64,000 bases of DNA from Phytophthora hibernalis (Eukaryota; Oomycota; Peronosporomycetes; Peronosporales; Peronosporaceae). Of this stretch, positions 1 through 11,165 are shown in pieces; the stretch's first letter is position 1; each line of letters begins with the position of its first letter. Made by a program: the position numbers and the translations under genes. The stretch lies in contig JAAKBF010000033.1 of NCBI GenBank assembly GCA_012656075.1, positions 434,001 to 498,000 on the forward strand, in the 5' to 3' direction. The notes under the pieces are model-generated. The model ran no database searches. It saw only the letters and a list, made by a program, of their open reading frames with translations, and had not been told where the DNA came from.

Positions 1-1984
1 AACACGTTCCGAAACGCGCTGGAGATGCTGGTCACACAGCCGTGGAACGTCTGCTCGACGTGGCATGCTCCGCGAGCTCTGCGGTTCTTTTTGGTTCTGT
101 TGGAGCACCCGTCGATGTTTGACCCCGAATACTTAAATGTCGTGGGCGGACTGTGCAGGCTGTTTTACTACTTGCCAGCAGATGCCAAGGCTCTGATGCG
201 TGCGCAATGGACGACTTTCTTCTCAGTCGACGAGCTGCATCGACTTGTGGACATTCTTCAACAGGCAATCACAGTGTGTCTGTATGGCTCACGCAAAATG
301 GATCTTGTGTACGCAGCCTGCGGTGTGCTGGCAGAACTTCATGTAGTGAACCGAGAGCGGGCGAATGGTCTTGAGCCATTCGCTTCCTATGACGAATTCT
401 ACAACGACGCGGTGAATTCGGAGGTGGATATCGTGCAGGACTACTCGCACTCCATAATCTTCTGGAAGAAGCGACAAGCTGCTACACGTGCTACCGGGCG
501 GCTCCAGCGGGAGGAAGTCCGCCGTCGCCGACAGCGCAACGGAGAGGAAGACGAGGGCGAGCGCGAGCGTGAGGAACAACAGCGGGAACAGGAAACCACT
601 GAGCAGGAATCGGAGCAGATGCCGGAGCGCATGCTCTCGGAGATGTCATTTTGTGACTTCCCTTTCGTCTTGGATGCAGCTTCGAAGAGCAAGGTTCTGC
701 AGATTGACTCAGACCTTGAGCAGCGCGCACGCGTCGTGTTGTCTCGGTCCATCTTGACGATGGAGGGTGCACCTTCACCTTACTTGGTGCTGAAGGTGCG
801 ACGTAAAAATATTGTCGAGGATGCGATGCAGCAATTAGTCCATTTATCGTCGTCAGCTGAAACTCTGAAGAAGCCGCTCAAGGTCAAGTTCGTTGGTGAG
901 GAAGGCATCGATGAGGGTGGCGTGCAGAAAGAATTTTTCCAGATCCTAATTCGACAGCTCCTGGATCCGGCCTACGGCATGTTTACGTATGACGAGGAGA
1001 CTCGGACGCTTTGGTTCAATAGCGATTCATTGGAGTCCACGATGGAGTTCGAGTTAATCGGTACACTGCTGGCTCTTGCAATCTACAACGCTGTCATCCT
1101 GGACGTGAGTTTTCCTCACACCGTGTATAAGAAGCTCATGGGCTGCACACTGGGCCTGGAAGATCTTGAGTTGGCGCAACCTGAACTTGGTCGTGGCCTG
1201 CGGCAACTACTGAGCTTTCAGGGTAATGTGGAAGAAGTTTATCAACGCAACTTCGAGTATTCGTACGAAGTGTTCGGCGAGGTGAAGACGGTGGAGCTGA
1301 AGCCTGGAGGCAGTTCCATCCCGGTGACCAACGCCAATTGCGAGGAGTACGTACAATTATACGTTGACTACATGCTGAACAAGTCGGTCGCGCGCCAGTA
1401 CGCCGCTTTTCACTGCGGGTTTCACCAGGTTTGCAATCGTGAGGTGTTGAGCATGTTCCGATGGGAGGAACTGCAACTGCTGATCTGCGGCAGCAGCGAT
1501 CTTGACTTCGAGGCGCTCGAGGAGGCCACGCACTACGAAGACGGCTTCACAGAGGACAGCGATATCATTCGGTGCGAAGAATATGGCGGGTCGATCTCGT
1601 TTGCCTTGAGGTAACTAACTCGTGACTTCATCGGATAGGGATTTCTGGGTTGTCGTGCACGCGCTTCCGCTGGAGGACAAGAAGAAGCTGCTGCGGTTCG
1701 CCACCGGCAGTGATCGCGTTCCCATCCGCGGACTCTCCAACCTGGTGTTTGTCATTTCGCGCAACGGACCTGACTCGGACCGCCTGCCGACCGCGCACAC
1801 TTGGTAAGATACCTAGACGTCCACTAGCCTTGCACTTTGAAAAGAGCCCCAGCTAACCCGATGTGGTTTGTATTTTGCGACCAGCTTCAACCACCTGCTG
1901 CTACCCGACTACAGCGGCCGCGAGAAGCTCAAAGAGCGTCTTCTCCTGGCGATCAACCAGGCCGAGGGCTTCGGACTGCGTTAA
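1..1984 (+). CDS. UBE3A-like HECT E3 ubiquitin ligase, C-terminal part
   Basis: Ubiquitin ligase of the HECT family, which takes ubiquitin from an E2 onto a cysteine and passes it to substrates. The gene runs off the left edge: the frame is open from base 1 and no start is visible. Proposed exons are 1-1571, 1639-1803 and 1885-1984. The two introns (67 and 81 bp) restore the HECT C-lobe, with IIRDFW across the first junction and HTCFNHLLLP across the second. Before the HECT domain lie a helical region and an Arg/Glu-rich coiled stretch (about 480-620). The C-lobe reads much like UBE3A (FATGSDRVPI, NGPDSDRLPT, ending in GFGLR). The catalytic Cys codon is split by the second intron (TG|C). No frame correction is needed. 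Confidence 0.93.
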
Positions 1985-2071
1985 GTCAGGCACCTGAGTC
2001 GTACCATAGGTCAATGTATCGAGCCCCCAAAGCTCTAAGCGAACACAACCAACCAATTACTTAGCATCAAT

Positions 2072-2864
2072 ATGGAGGCACCAGTCGACGCCTCTGCTCC
2101 AGTCGAGTCGCCGTGCACCGCGTACGTCGCGATGCTGCCGTATGCCTACACGACCAACGACGTGGCGCAGCTCTTCGCGCCGTTCGGGAAGCTGGCGCGC
2201 GTGCTGGTTTTGCGCGACAAGCAGACGCGGCGTAGTCGTGGCGTGGCCTTCGTGCAGTTCGCGCGGGCGGAGGACTGCGCGCGCGCAGTGGCGATGATGG
2301 ACAAGACGCCGCTGGAAGGCATGACGCTGGCCGTGTCTCGGAGCCGCGACAACGGCCGTTCGCGTGAATTTGCCAAGAAACGCAAGTACTCGACGTCCCA
2401 GCGCTGCTTCGAGTGCGGTGAACTGGGTCACGTGTCCTACGACTGTCCGCGCAACGTGCTGGGCGCGCGGGAGCGGCCAGCGACCACCGGCGGCAAAAGC
2501 AGCCGCAAGAACCTCAAGAAGAAGAAGAAGAAGTTCGACCCGCACGAGCGCGTGCATTATTTCAATGACGAGGGCGTCACCAACCTGCTGTACGTTGCGT
2601 CGGCAGTGGGGTGGCATGGAGTCTATCTAATGGGGTATTGGTGTGTGTGTTGTTTACAGCGCGCCGCCGACAGACTCCGACGACGAAGACCTGTCCATCT
2701 CGCTGCTGGCGTATCCAGCGTCTACAGCCTCGACGTCGAGCCAAGCGAGTCTGGCGACCACGCCGCCGTCCACTGCAGCATCGGCAGCCATTTCAGCTCG
2801 ACGTCGACCACAGCGGAAAGCAGGCAGCTACTTCAGTGACGAAGACGCGAGCGACGACGAGTGA
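2072..2864 (+). CDS. ZCRB1: RRM plus zinc-knuckle protein, ZCRB1 / U11/U12-31K-like
   Basis: Two exons, 2072-2589 and 2660-2864, give 240 aa. Residues about 15-95 form an RRM (RGVAFVQF is the RNP1-type strand). It is followed by a CCHC knuckle CFECGELGHVSYDC, a Lys-rich stretch KKKKKKFDPHE and an acidic/Ser-rich tail. This order matches ZCRB1, the 31K protein of the U11/U12 di-snRNP of the minor spliceosome. The 70-bp intron begins GTACG and ends ACAG; reading through it would give an unlike Cys/Trp-rich sequence, so splicing is preferred. The gene converges on the MPP6 gene with only about 40 bp between stop codons. The paralogue CIRBP or a plain glycine-rich RRM protein is less likely because of the knuckle. 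Confidence 0.85.
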
Positions 2865-2905
2865 TCTGCGGACAGTCTGGGCAATAACTTATCGGGATTC
2901 GCTGC

Positions 2906-3525
2906 TTATTTCCGCTGACGCTTGTTGCTGTTGCCTCTGTTGTTGTTGTTGTTGCCGCGACGCGCCAGCCCCGTGTACTTGAGCATACGCGACGTCATCT
3001 CCTCAGCAGAGACCTCGTCCCGCAACTCCTTCTCCTCGGACGCCGCAAAGCGCAGCGCTCTCGAAGCCTCCTGGAACTCGTCCTCCACGCCCTTGTTGAA
3101 GCCGTTGAAGGAGCGACGTCCGAACAGCAGCGGCAGTGATGGGTCGGGCACGTCGCGGGTGCACAGAATCTTCGAGCCGTCGTCGTCCTGGGCCTCGTCC
3201 TGAGGCGCGGCCTCCCACGTGTCCTTCTTGTGCTGCTCCTTGACGGCTGCGATGCGCTGGGCATCCGTCGTCTTCTTGCGCTGCATAAACTGGTGGTAGA
3301 GCGATGGAAAGCGTCAGTGCAATGGGAAGACACAAGAACTGCAACTCAACACAAACAAACCTTCATGGCCAACGTCTTCTGCGAGAGTTTGGCAGGCGCG
3401 TTCTTGATACCACGCGGCAATTGGCCGTCTACCTTCACGGGGGCCGCATCTTCCTTGGCGCTGGGTTTCTTGGTCTTGTCCTGCGGCTTCTTGTCCTGCG
3501 GGCGGTCACTGCCGGGCTTCCACAT
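2906..3525 (-). CDS. MPHOSPH6: M-phase phosphoprotein 6 homologue (exosome cofactor)
   Basis: Minus-strand exons 3361-3525 and 2906-3289 give 182 aa. The splice joins LSQKTLAMK to FMQRKK and recreates the family signature (human MPP6 has a closely similar segment). The second conserved block, LLFGRRSFNGFNKGVED, is also present. The tail is Asn/Arg/Lys-rich and basic. MPP6 binds the nuclear RNA exosome with MTR4 and RRP6 and helps in 5.8S rRNA 3' processing. The N-terminus before the first block (about 45 residues rich in Lys, Asp and Pro) is longer than in animals. The start MWKPGSD was chosen because it is the last Met before the conserved block in a clean exon. Confidence 0.88.
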
Positions 3526-4320
3526 TGCTGCTGAATGGGATGGCTGGTAGCGGTTAACTATGGAATTGAAAGACGATGCATTACGGTAGGTCCTTTTCAA
3601 ACCGATATGGCTACAGAAAGTGCAAAAGAGCAACAAGCCTCAATGCTCGTGGAACGTCCGTCTAGGCTGCGTTGACGGCATTGATATTGACGGCTGGAGA
3701 AACACAATTTCAATAGCGCACTGCAGTCGGCGCGAAACTCGCAGCAATTTTGACAAGTCGTCGGTGGTCAATCCAGGCACCCTACTCATAAGACTTCGTC
3801 ATGAACTGCGACCAGGCAACTGCAGCATTGACACACGGCAAGTCAAGCAGCACCACTGTAAACTAACTACATGTATTGAGACAGCGACCACAACTGATCC
3901 TTCCCAGGACACCACGTGGCACACGATAGCACATGCCGCCAAACAGCAGTCTGGCGATGGATTTATCGTCGGTAACTCGTCTCGACCAAAGTGTCGACAC
4001 AACTGGTCACTTGCTTGATGTTTCCAGACCTTTTCAAGGCAATAACTCGCCCGTAAACACGACAAACGCAGGATCCTGCCTGCCTCCCATACATGTACTC
4101 ATCACTGCCATGTGGACGTCATCCACGGCGAGGCAAGTTCACCACCAACTGGAAAAAGAACCGGACGTTCGTCCTCGTCTCTGTATCCGATACTCAGTTT
4201 CCATTGGTCGAAATATCCACAATCCAGCCAATCACCGAGCAACTCCCTCAGGAGGGCGCCGGGCGGACGTCGGACTATCAGACAGGAAGAAGAAGATCAG
4301 GAGGAAGGAAGCTACTCCCT
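3526..4320. other. Intergenic region between divergent genes
   Basis: About 800 bp between the divergent MPP6 and PP2A B'' genes. I see no supported gene. It holds two exact TACATGTA palindromes (3868 and 4090). Near 4195-4235 there are two CCAAT-type boxes (ccattgg and ccaat) after a TCAGTTTCC stretch that loosely resembles oomycete initiator elements. The reading frame of the PP2A gene stays open upstream to about 4093, but that stretch is low in family resemblance and probably 5' UTR. Confidence 0.4.
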
Positions 4321-6840
4321 ATGACAGTCGAAGTGGAGGCCTCGGACGCGGCCATGGCGTCGCCCACGAGTTCCAGCGGCGGCCCCGAGTCCCTGCGTCT
4401 GTCGGAGATCGAGAGCGCGCACCTGTGTCCCGCCGGCCGCATGAAGATGGAGGAGCTTTTCCGCCAATGGCTGAACGTGGACGGCACGCAGGAGCTGATC
4501 CAGAGCATGGTGGCGGACCTGCGACAGGGCAAGGAGCTCAATCTGGACGCGCTGCTGGCGTCCGTGGGTCCTGTCAGCAGTGGGGGCGACTCGCCCTCGC
4601 GCAGCCCCAAGCGTCCGCCCAACTACCAGCAACTGGCGCTGCTCAGTCCCGGCGCAGCAGGAAGCCCTAGCGCACGCAGACGCCACCAGCACCTCGTGAG
4701 TCTCTTCGGGGACGAACTGCACAACGCCGCGGCGGCGGTGGCTGCGGCTGCAGAGAACGAAGCAGGAGCCAAGACGACCGATGACGTGGACATGTCGGAG
4801 ACGGACAACAATGAGGCAGAAGAACAGGCTCCTGCTGAGAACCAGGAGGAAGTTGCAGCTGATGCAGAACAGGCACCACCAGCAGACGCGGACGAGAACA
4901 TGGAGGAGGAACAGGCTGCAGAGGAGGCTCAGGAACCTACTGCGGACCAACTGATGGCTGAAGACGTCCCGAAGCAGGTGGAGATTCCCAAGTTTTACAC
5001 GCCAGGAGACACCCGACGCGGTCGACTGCGCGGTCTGTCGACGGACGCCATGGCCCGCAAGGCGGCGGATATCGACGCCCGCTTCCGCGAGTTTCTGGAC
5101 GGCATGAAGGTGGAGGACTTTGTGGCCATCACTAAGGATCTGTGTGGCTTCCCGTCGTTTTTCAACGCGCCGTTTTTCCGACGCATCCTTGTCACCGAAG
5201 CAGCGGGAGAGACATCGCCGAAGCCCCCGTCCAGCCCGGCGGCGGACGAGTCGGCCAGCCCCACGAGCGCCGATGGGACGGCGCTGCAGCAGCGCATCAC
5301 GAAGGACATGTTCCTAAGCTACTGGATGCGCGAGATGGCTCCGTGCGACAGTGTGGAGCGCTTCTTTAGAGCAGTACGTGGTCGCCCGAGATTTGCAGTA
5401 CGGGAAGATGATGTGATCGAGGACTCACGGCTGCTTGTTCTTGTGATTTTTGAACAGGTGAAGCAACCAAAGAACGACTACATAGAACGAGACGACTTCG
5501 CGCCGTTTTTGCATGGTGCGGCGAGCTCTGTGCCTTTTGCTCTCTAGCTAGTGCTGATGATTGCTCCATTCTGCCTACAGAACTGCTGAAGTATCATCCT
5601 GGACTAGAGTTTCTTGGGGCACGCCCGAATTTCAGGAGAAATATGGTACGGAATATGCTCATACGGGATCAATGAGTGGTGAAATTAACAATTGTTTTGT
5701 GCGCGTTGTGTAGCCTTGACGGTGGTCGTACGGATATTTTACTCGGTAGATAGAGACAGCAGCGGCCGAATCACGCTGCGAAAGCTGAGGCGCAGTAATC
5801 TTCTCAGCGCATTTAACACCGTGGATGAAGAAGAAGACATCAACAAGGTGCGTGCGCAGCACACTCGTCGATTGCAGGTGTGCAGCAGCTGATGATGATC
5901 TTTCTCCAGGTGAACTCGTACTTCTCGTATGAGCACTTCTACGTGTTGTACTGCAAATTCTGGGAGCTGGACACGGACCACGATTTCCTGCTCAGCCCTG
6001 ATGATCTCGTACGCTATGGTGGACACGCCCTTACACGTATCATTGTGGATCGTATCTTCGAGCGCGGTCGGCGTCCATTTGCGCGCGTACAGACGCTGAC
6101 TGCCGAGGAGAAGAAGAAGATGAGCTATGAGGACTTCATTTGTAAGTGGGCGAACCTTCTCGTGATACTGCACGAGTAAGTCTGTACTTACGGCTTTCGT
6201 GCTTTCATGACAGACTTTATGCTCTCGGAGGAAGACAAGGCAAATCCCGTCAGTATTAGGTATTGGTTCGAGCTTATCGACACGAATGAGGATGGCGTGC
6301 TGCGTGCCGACGAGATGCGCGTATTCTACCGCCACCAGATCCACCGCATGGAGTGCTTAGGCCACGAAGTGGTGCCGTTCGAGGATATCTTGTGTCAAAT
6401 GTCGGACTTGCTGCATCCCGAGAAGGAGGGCGAGTTCTATCACAAGGACTTTACTCGTGCGGACAAGATCCGCGTGTCGGGGTGTTCTTCAACGTGCTGT
6501 TCAATCTGAGCAAGTTCATTGAGTTCGAGCAGCGCGACCCGTTCCTCCTGCGTCAGCAACTCGCCGAGCCGGAGCTAACGTACGTGCTGCACTGCATCAA
6601 CTGACTGTTGCTGGGTTCAATTGCTGATGACTCCTCTTCTTTCTGAACAGGGACTGGGACCGCTACGCTCGCGCCGAGTACGCACGGCTGGCCATGGAGG
6701 AGGAGAGCCGCGACGAAGACACTGCGATGGACATCGACACGATGGACGGCTGGTATGTGTCGGACGAGCAAGAAGATGCCCCCGAGGGCAGCGCCGACAG
6801 TGCCGCGGGCGAAGGCCGAACGGTCGAAGCGCCCTTTTAA
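4321..6840 (+). CDS. Protein phosphatase 2A regulatory subunit B'' (PPP2R3-like)
   Basis: Calcium-binding EF-hand regulatory subunit that directs PP2A to substrates. Proposed exons are 4321-5373, 5458-5515, 5581-5645, 5714-5847, 5910-6141, 6214-6579 and 6651-6840. The first exon carries a long acidic, Ala/Glu-rich N-terminus before the first family block IPKFYTPGD. Later family blocks are HELLKYHPGLEFL, RIFYSVDRDSSGRI, YFSYEHFYVLYCKFWELDTDHD and LIDTNEDGVLRADEM (EF-hand), then FEQRDPF and DWDRYARAEY. Two single-base problems remain. The 5714 acceptor leaves the frame one base short. A GGGG run near 6480 must be five G to join KIRVSG to VFFNVLFNL. The start at 4321 is a choice; upstream in-frame Met codons exist. 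The family call is firm. Confidence 0.9.
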
Positions 6841-6991
6841 CCTTTTCCCTATCAACGAGGTAGACCCCTTCATTTCCCCTTAGAAGACGTCAAGAAGCGC
6901 CAGAAGCACCAGATCAAAGTAAGTAGAGAACGGCATGCGTGGAATCAATGCATGTGTCAACCATTGGAGCATCGATTGGGTAGTGGATTGT

Positions 6992-7243
6992 CTACTGCTT
7001 CTTGGCTGCTTCCTGCGCCTTCCGCAATTGGGTGACGCGGTCGTTGCACTGCTTGAGCTTCTTGACCTGCTCCTGGCACTTCCTCCAGTCGCGGTCGAAG
7101 TCCGCCAGACAGTCCTCCAGCTTGTAGTAGTCCTCATGGCAGCGGTTGCGCTCGATGAGCTCGTCCACGTCCAGGTCCTCGCCAAAGTCGCTCTTGCTAC
7201 CGGCGTGTAGCCCCGCGACAGGCTTAGGGAAGGCGGCGCTCAT
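6992..7243 (-). CDS. COA4: COA4-like twin CX9C mitochondrial protein
   Basis: A single-exon 83-aa protein with two CX9C motifs (C-HEDYYKLED-C and C-QEQVKKLKQ-C). They are joined by a short linker containing DFDRDWRKC and followed by a charged helical tail ending KAQEAAKKQ. Twin CX9C proteins are imported into the mitochondrial intermembrane space and oxidised by MIA40. The DWR-C spacing matches COA4 (CHCHD8), an assembly factor for cytochrome c oxidase. The start MSAAFPKPV was chosen over a longer in-frame start at 7357, because the extra 38 residues are not family-like and contain extra cysteines. It lies tail to tail with the PP2A B'' gene. Confidence 0.82.
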   Translation of the reverse strand: MSAAFPKPVAGLHAGSKSDFGEDLDVDELIERNRCHEDYYKLEDCLADFDRDWRKCQEQVKKLKQCNDRVTQLRKAQEAAKKQ

Positions 7244-7453
7244 TGTGTGGCAGAATTCGAGTGAAAAATGATATTCATATGGTACCGTGTTTTTGATTTG
7301 ATAATGCACACATTGATCATAAGACATTCCGTTCTGTAAATAATCATAAGAGCGCATTCTTTCATCAGCTATAAGAAAAATTGACCATTACAGTAATGTG
7401 CATCAATACGGAACGGTGTATCAACTTTCAGTTTTTGCAGCGCCGCCGTCGCC

Positions 7454-7780
7454 ATGACGGCCAATGTCCATGCGACGCTGCTGCCTGGTGCGTCCTGTCG
7501 CTTCTGCCGCTTCCTACCGCTGTTGACAGAGTTTGTGGTGCGTTGCAGGTCTCGTGAGCGTCGTGTTCGTGCTGGCCAAGTGCATTCGCCAGTGGCGGTG
7601 TTCCTCGCCAAGAAGTTCATGTCCGGCACCAGGCCGCAGCTCCAGGACGACGTGGCCGACAACGTGTTCGAGACGAAGCCGCAGCCTGCGAAGAGCCTCC
7701 GAGAGCTGCAGCTTGAGGCGGAGAGGCGGAGAGCAGAGGAAGAGCCGCAGCAGACAGAGAGTGAGACGCTGGAAAAATAA
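7454..7780 (+). pseudogene. Truncated copy of the 40.6-41.5 kb gene
   Basis: The last 60 or so residues are nearly the same as a central part of the gene on the other strand at 40630-41549. Both have VFLAKKF, then RPQLQD, then ETKPQPAKSLRELQL and a Glu-rich segment. This copy lacks an inner stretch (the longer gene has DDVFDEFNAV here) and the whole C-terminal half, ending at a TAA just after the Glu-rich part. The first half does not match well and may be out of frame or new sequence. AT-rich DNA follows directly. It is probably a partial duplicate; whether it is expressed cannot be told. Confidence 0.55.
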
Positions 7781-7789
7781 TACGTAACT

Positions 7790-8158
7790 GCAATACTGGC
7801 GACGGCAATAATACATATTGCAGTTATTGTTTCAATTTTTGGTCGTTTTGGCCTTTGAATAGCGTTGGTTCCAAATGAGAATGGTCAAACTACGTAGTAC
7901 TAATTCATTACAAAGGAGAAATCTGCGCGAGCTGGATATTGGAATCATTAAATATGGAAATGAGTCAGTTGGCATGACAATGGGAAGAGATGGTAGTGTA
8001 CACAAGAACGATTTTGGTTGGAGGACAACAGTTTTTGTAGTAAAAAGGCAATATACTTATTACGGGGTCAATTTCATATTTTACGGAAACCTTGGTTTGC
8101 CAATAATAAGTAATTCCGTCAATATAATACTATAGTTATTATATTATAATTATTTTTC
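7790..8158. other. AT-rich block between gene fragments
   Basis: A 370-bp AT-rich stretch unlike the GC-rich genes on both sides. An 86-codon open frame (7875-8135, plus strand) is present but has no recognisable motif and could arise by chance. The end (8125-8157) is almost pure A/T. It separates a truncated gene copy from a histone-like tail and may be an insertion. Confidence 0.35.
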
Positions 8159-8297
8159 GAGCCCTGCTGCTACATGTACCGCGTCGACTGTCGCTGCAGA
8201 ACCTGTGGCTCTTGAAGAGAAGCCTACCGCGAAGAAATCAGTGAAGACCGCGAAGAAATCTGCCAAGTCTACGCCCAAAGCGTCGAAGGGCAAGTGA
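8136..8297 (+). pseudogene. Histone H1-like C-terminal tail fragment
   Basis: The frame ending at TGA 8295-8297 reads a Lys/Ala/Ser/Pro-rich tail of linker-histone type: EEKPTAKKSVKTAKKSAK, then STPKASKGK and stop. No globular H1 domain or start codon is upstream; the frame passes into AT-rich DNA and hits a stop at 8133. It is therefore most simply the 3' end of a linker-histone or similar basic nuclear protein gene, cut off by the AT-rich block. It could instead be a last exon behind an unusual intron. Confidence 0.45.
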
Positions 8298-9653
8298 CGA
8301 CGTGAAGGTTGGTGGTGTACGAAAGTCCTCACATCATCGCGTGGTCACGGCTGAGTCTTTCGTGACGATTTACCTCTCGCAACGTTCGTGAACTTTTGAC
8401 TCTTAGAGTGCAAGCTCTTGATTGCGCCTTGAAGGTCGGAACATGTGAAAAGTATCTACACTTGCAAATGGCTAACCTATGCCAGCAATATCCTTAGTCG
8501 AATTCCGAGTTGCCTAGCAAGCCGTGAACCTCTTCGCGCTTCGAATGCAAGACTACTGGCTTACGAATCACTACCATAAAGTTGAGGCGCTCGCCGTCAA
8601 ATCAACCAACCTACGGTCCGATAGCACGATTTCGCTTCATCGCGTCGGTGTCAGCAAAACGCGCATGACGGGTTGGATTCTCGCTGGTGCCGCCGCCAGC
8701 GTGAACAGAGACCGCTGCACGAGAGCGGAAAGATTCCTTCCGAAGGAACAACAGCAGGCAGCTTGACCATCATCAGCGTTGCCAAAGACAAGCGAGATTG
8801 GAGATATTTTCGAGGTTCCGGCTGGAGTAGCAGGAACAATTCTTGCTGTGGGCCGAATGAGCAGCTTCCTGAAGCTCACGCTTCAACCACTCGCCCCAAC
8901 CCAACACGCCGAGCTCACCCGGAGCTGGCGTCACTGATCGGACTGTGGTCGGCACAATCTCGGAGGCAAAGCGGTCCCTCGAGGCATCCGCACACACATC
9001 GAAAGTCGGCTTTAATTACATGTAGCAAAGTCCCCCAACGTAGGGCCCCAAACACTGCGTGGCAAGCGGTCAAGTGCATGGAGTTGCGTGTTGCGGCGAT
9101 CATGCCATTGCCTCACCAACACCTCAACACGTGAGTCAGCACAGGCGTTCTCCAGCTGGTGGAGCGTGGAAGCCGCAACCCGTTCACGCTGCAGACTGCA
9201 GTGCAGTATTCTTCAAGCATAGCAAAACAGAAAATGGAGTCGTGCTTCCTCGCCCATGTCGTACATTTCGGGCGCGTGGTGCTCAAATCTGCGTGGCACG
9301 AGTGCGACCCAGTCAAAAGCCGGTCTCACTTGCAGAGCCGCGCCCTCACGATCGACGAGTCACTCGTCCTCGGTGTTCTGGGCTCCAGCTGCTGCAGTGT
9401 TTGCGCTCGCTTTGCCAGCCTCGGCGTCACGTCTTGGTGGGAACGGCCCACAGCTCAAAACTCGAGCAGAGAGGCGGCGAGAGCAGAGACCTCCGACTGA
9501 GTTGCGCCGCAGCCTTCAACCCACCGCAGGCACAGCGTTTACTGTTGAAAAGGCCTCGAGTTCGTCAAAGCTGGCAATCACTTGCTGTGTCCTCGCAAAC
9601 CGACGCCGAGACTTGCAGCCCGTTGGAGTCCATCCGCTTTAATCGATCTATTC
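8298..9653. other. Intergenic, no supported gene
   Basis: About 1.35 kb upstream of the bZIP-like gene. Several open frames exist on both strands (for example 8673-9134 and 9059-9688) but they overlap each other, have no motif and show no family-like composition. One TACATGTA palindrome lies at 9017. Part of this is probably the promoter and 5' UTR of the following gene. Confidence 0.35.
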
Positions 9654-10963
9654 ATGCTTGCCAAGGCTCGCGCGTACGTGGGAGATGAGGAACGCCGTCG
9701 CAAGCAGCGCGACCTCAAACGGCGGTACCGCGAGCGTCGTAAAGTGAGTTGTACGTCGGTTGTGCTTGTCTACAACGGAGACTAACATGCCAGTTGCAGA
9801 ATGACGTGCAGGCCATGCAGCAGCAGGTGGAGCAGTTGGAGGCCAGATACGACGCCCTGTTGAGTACACAGCAGCAAACGGTCGTGTCTTCACGTCGCGC
9901 ACCGTCCGCCCTCGAGCAGCAATACGCCACGGCCACCAACGAGCTCAGCGCGTTGCGGCGGCAGATTGCGCTGACCAAGCAGAAGTTGGCCGAGTTCGAC
10001 GGCTTCGCGTCTTCTCTGGAGGTCTACCTTACGGACTTCGAAGCGCCGTCGGTCTTCACTGCGGCTTCGTTGGCGTCGAAAAGCTCCTTACTGATGGCGC
10101 CGTCGCTGCCGGGTCCGGAACCGACGGCCGAGCCTACGCCGCGACTCACGGAGCAAGAGTGTCAGGAGATGATCAAAGCGTGCTACTACGAAATCTTCGA
10201 CCGCCGCTTCCGCGGCCAGTGCTTGAGCTCGGGCATGCACATGCTCGGCTGGGAGGACCAAATGTTCCTGGACGGCACGAACCTGCAGTTCTCCATGTCC
10301 AAGCGGTTGACGGGTATGTCGGCCAACACGCTCATGCAGAAGACGTGGGATATCGTGACCACGGAAGAGCACATGCGCACGATCCAGTACTCGACACTTG
10401 GCGTCAAAGTCCTGCACAAGATCAACGAGGACACACTCGTGTTGCAGCGCTGCGTGCATCATCCGCAGCTCAAGACGGTCAACTGGAACAACATGGTCAT
10501 GTTCCGACTGCGTAGTCCGCGAGGGTATGTGGTGGCCTACCAGACGATCAACCACCCGGCCTACGCCGAGGGCTACACCGAGTACTTCACCGGTCACGAG
10601 GATATCGTGACCGAGGACCTGCAGCCCAAGTTCTCTCGCGTCAACACGCTGCAGTGGTTCCTGTTCGAGGAAGACGACAACCTCGATTTCGACATGGACA
10701 GTGGCGGCTCCGACCTCGAGTTGCTCGGCTCGAGTGACAGTGAAGACTCATCTTCCAGCGTCAAGAAGGAAGTCTTGAGGAGGGGGAGGAGGGGGCTCGC
10801 ACCGACGCAGCCCCCGCGGCCTTCTGGAGGCGTGAAGGTGACGATGGCCGGCAAAGTGGACAACAGAGATACATCCTTCGCTCGCTTCTACATGTTCGAG
10901 GTGCTCACGTACATCATCCGCTGGGAGAATGCCGTGGGCTCTGCTCGACTCACGTTTGGATAA
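9654..10963 (+). CDS. bZIP-like / START-like oomycete regulator
   Basis: Exons 9654-9743 and 9800-10963 (56-bp intron) give 417 aa. The intron falls exactly between a basic region (RRRKQRDLKRRYRERRK) and a zipper-like coiled coil (NDVQAMQQQVEQLEARYDAL). A bZIP normally has Asn in the basic region; by alignment this one has Gln. The rest (about residues 130-330) resembles the START-like lipid-binding fold often joined to bZIP-like segments in oomycetes, including MLGWEDQMFLDG and VVAYQTINHP. A Ser/Asp-rich acidic stretch follows (about residues 340-365). A nuclear, DNA-binding regulator is inferred; neither ligand nor target can be read from the sequence. Confidence 0.72.
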
Positions 10964-11165
10964 CCATCGCAGACACCTCTGCGACGTAAACTAAATTAAT
11001 GGCCGGGCCAAGTGCATTACGCGCTCGTCCGCGCCGATCAACTCGTATCAAAACCCTGTCTAGCTGTATGGTCTTCCTATCAACCACCACGCATCAACTT
11101 GGACTGACATTCACGTGGTCATCCCATCAGGTCTTTAGCGTCAACTTGACCTGGTTGAAGTGGTT

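Noticed and set aside
4312..4950. 212-codon minus-strand frame opposite the PP2A B'' gene
   Set aside because: Antisense shadow of a GC-rich coding exon; Arg/Leu/Ser-rich with no family resemblance.
9059..9688. 209-codon open frame on the plus strand
   Set aside because: No motif, overlaps other frames, and ends beyond the start of the well-supported bZIP-like gene.
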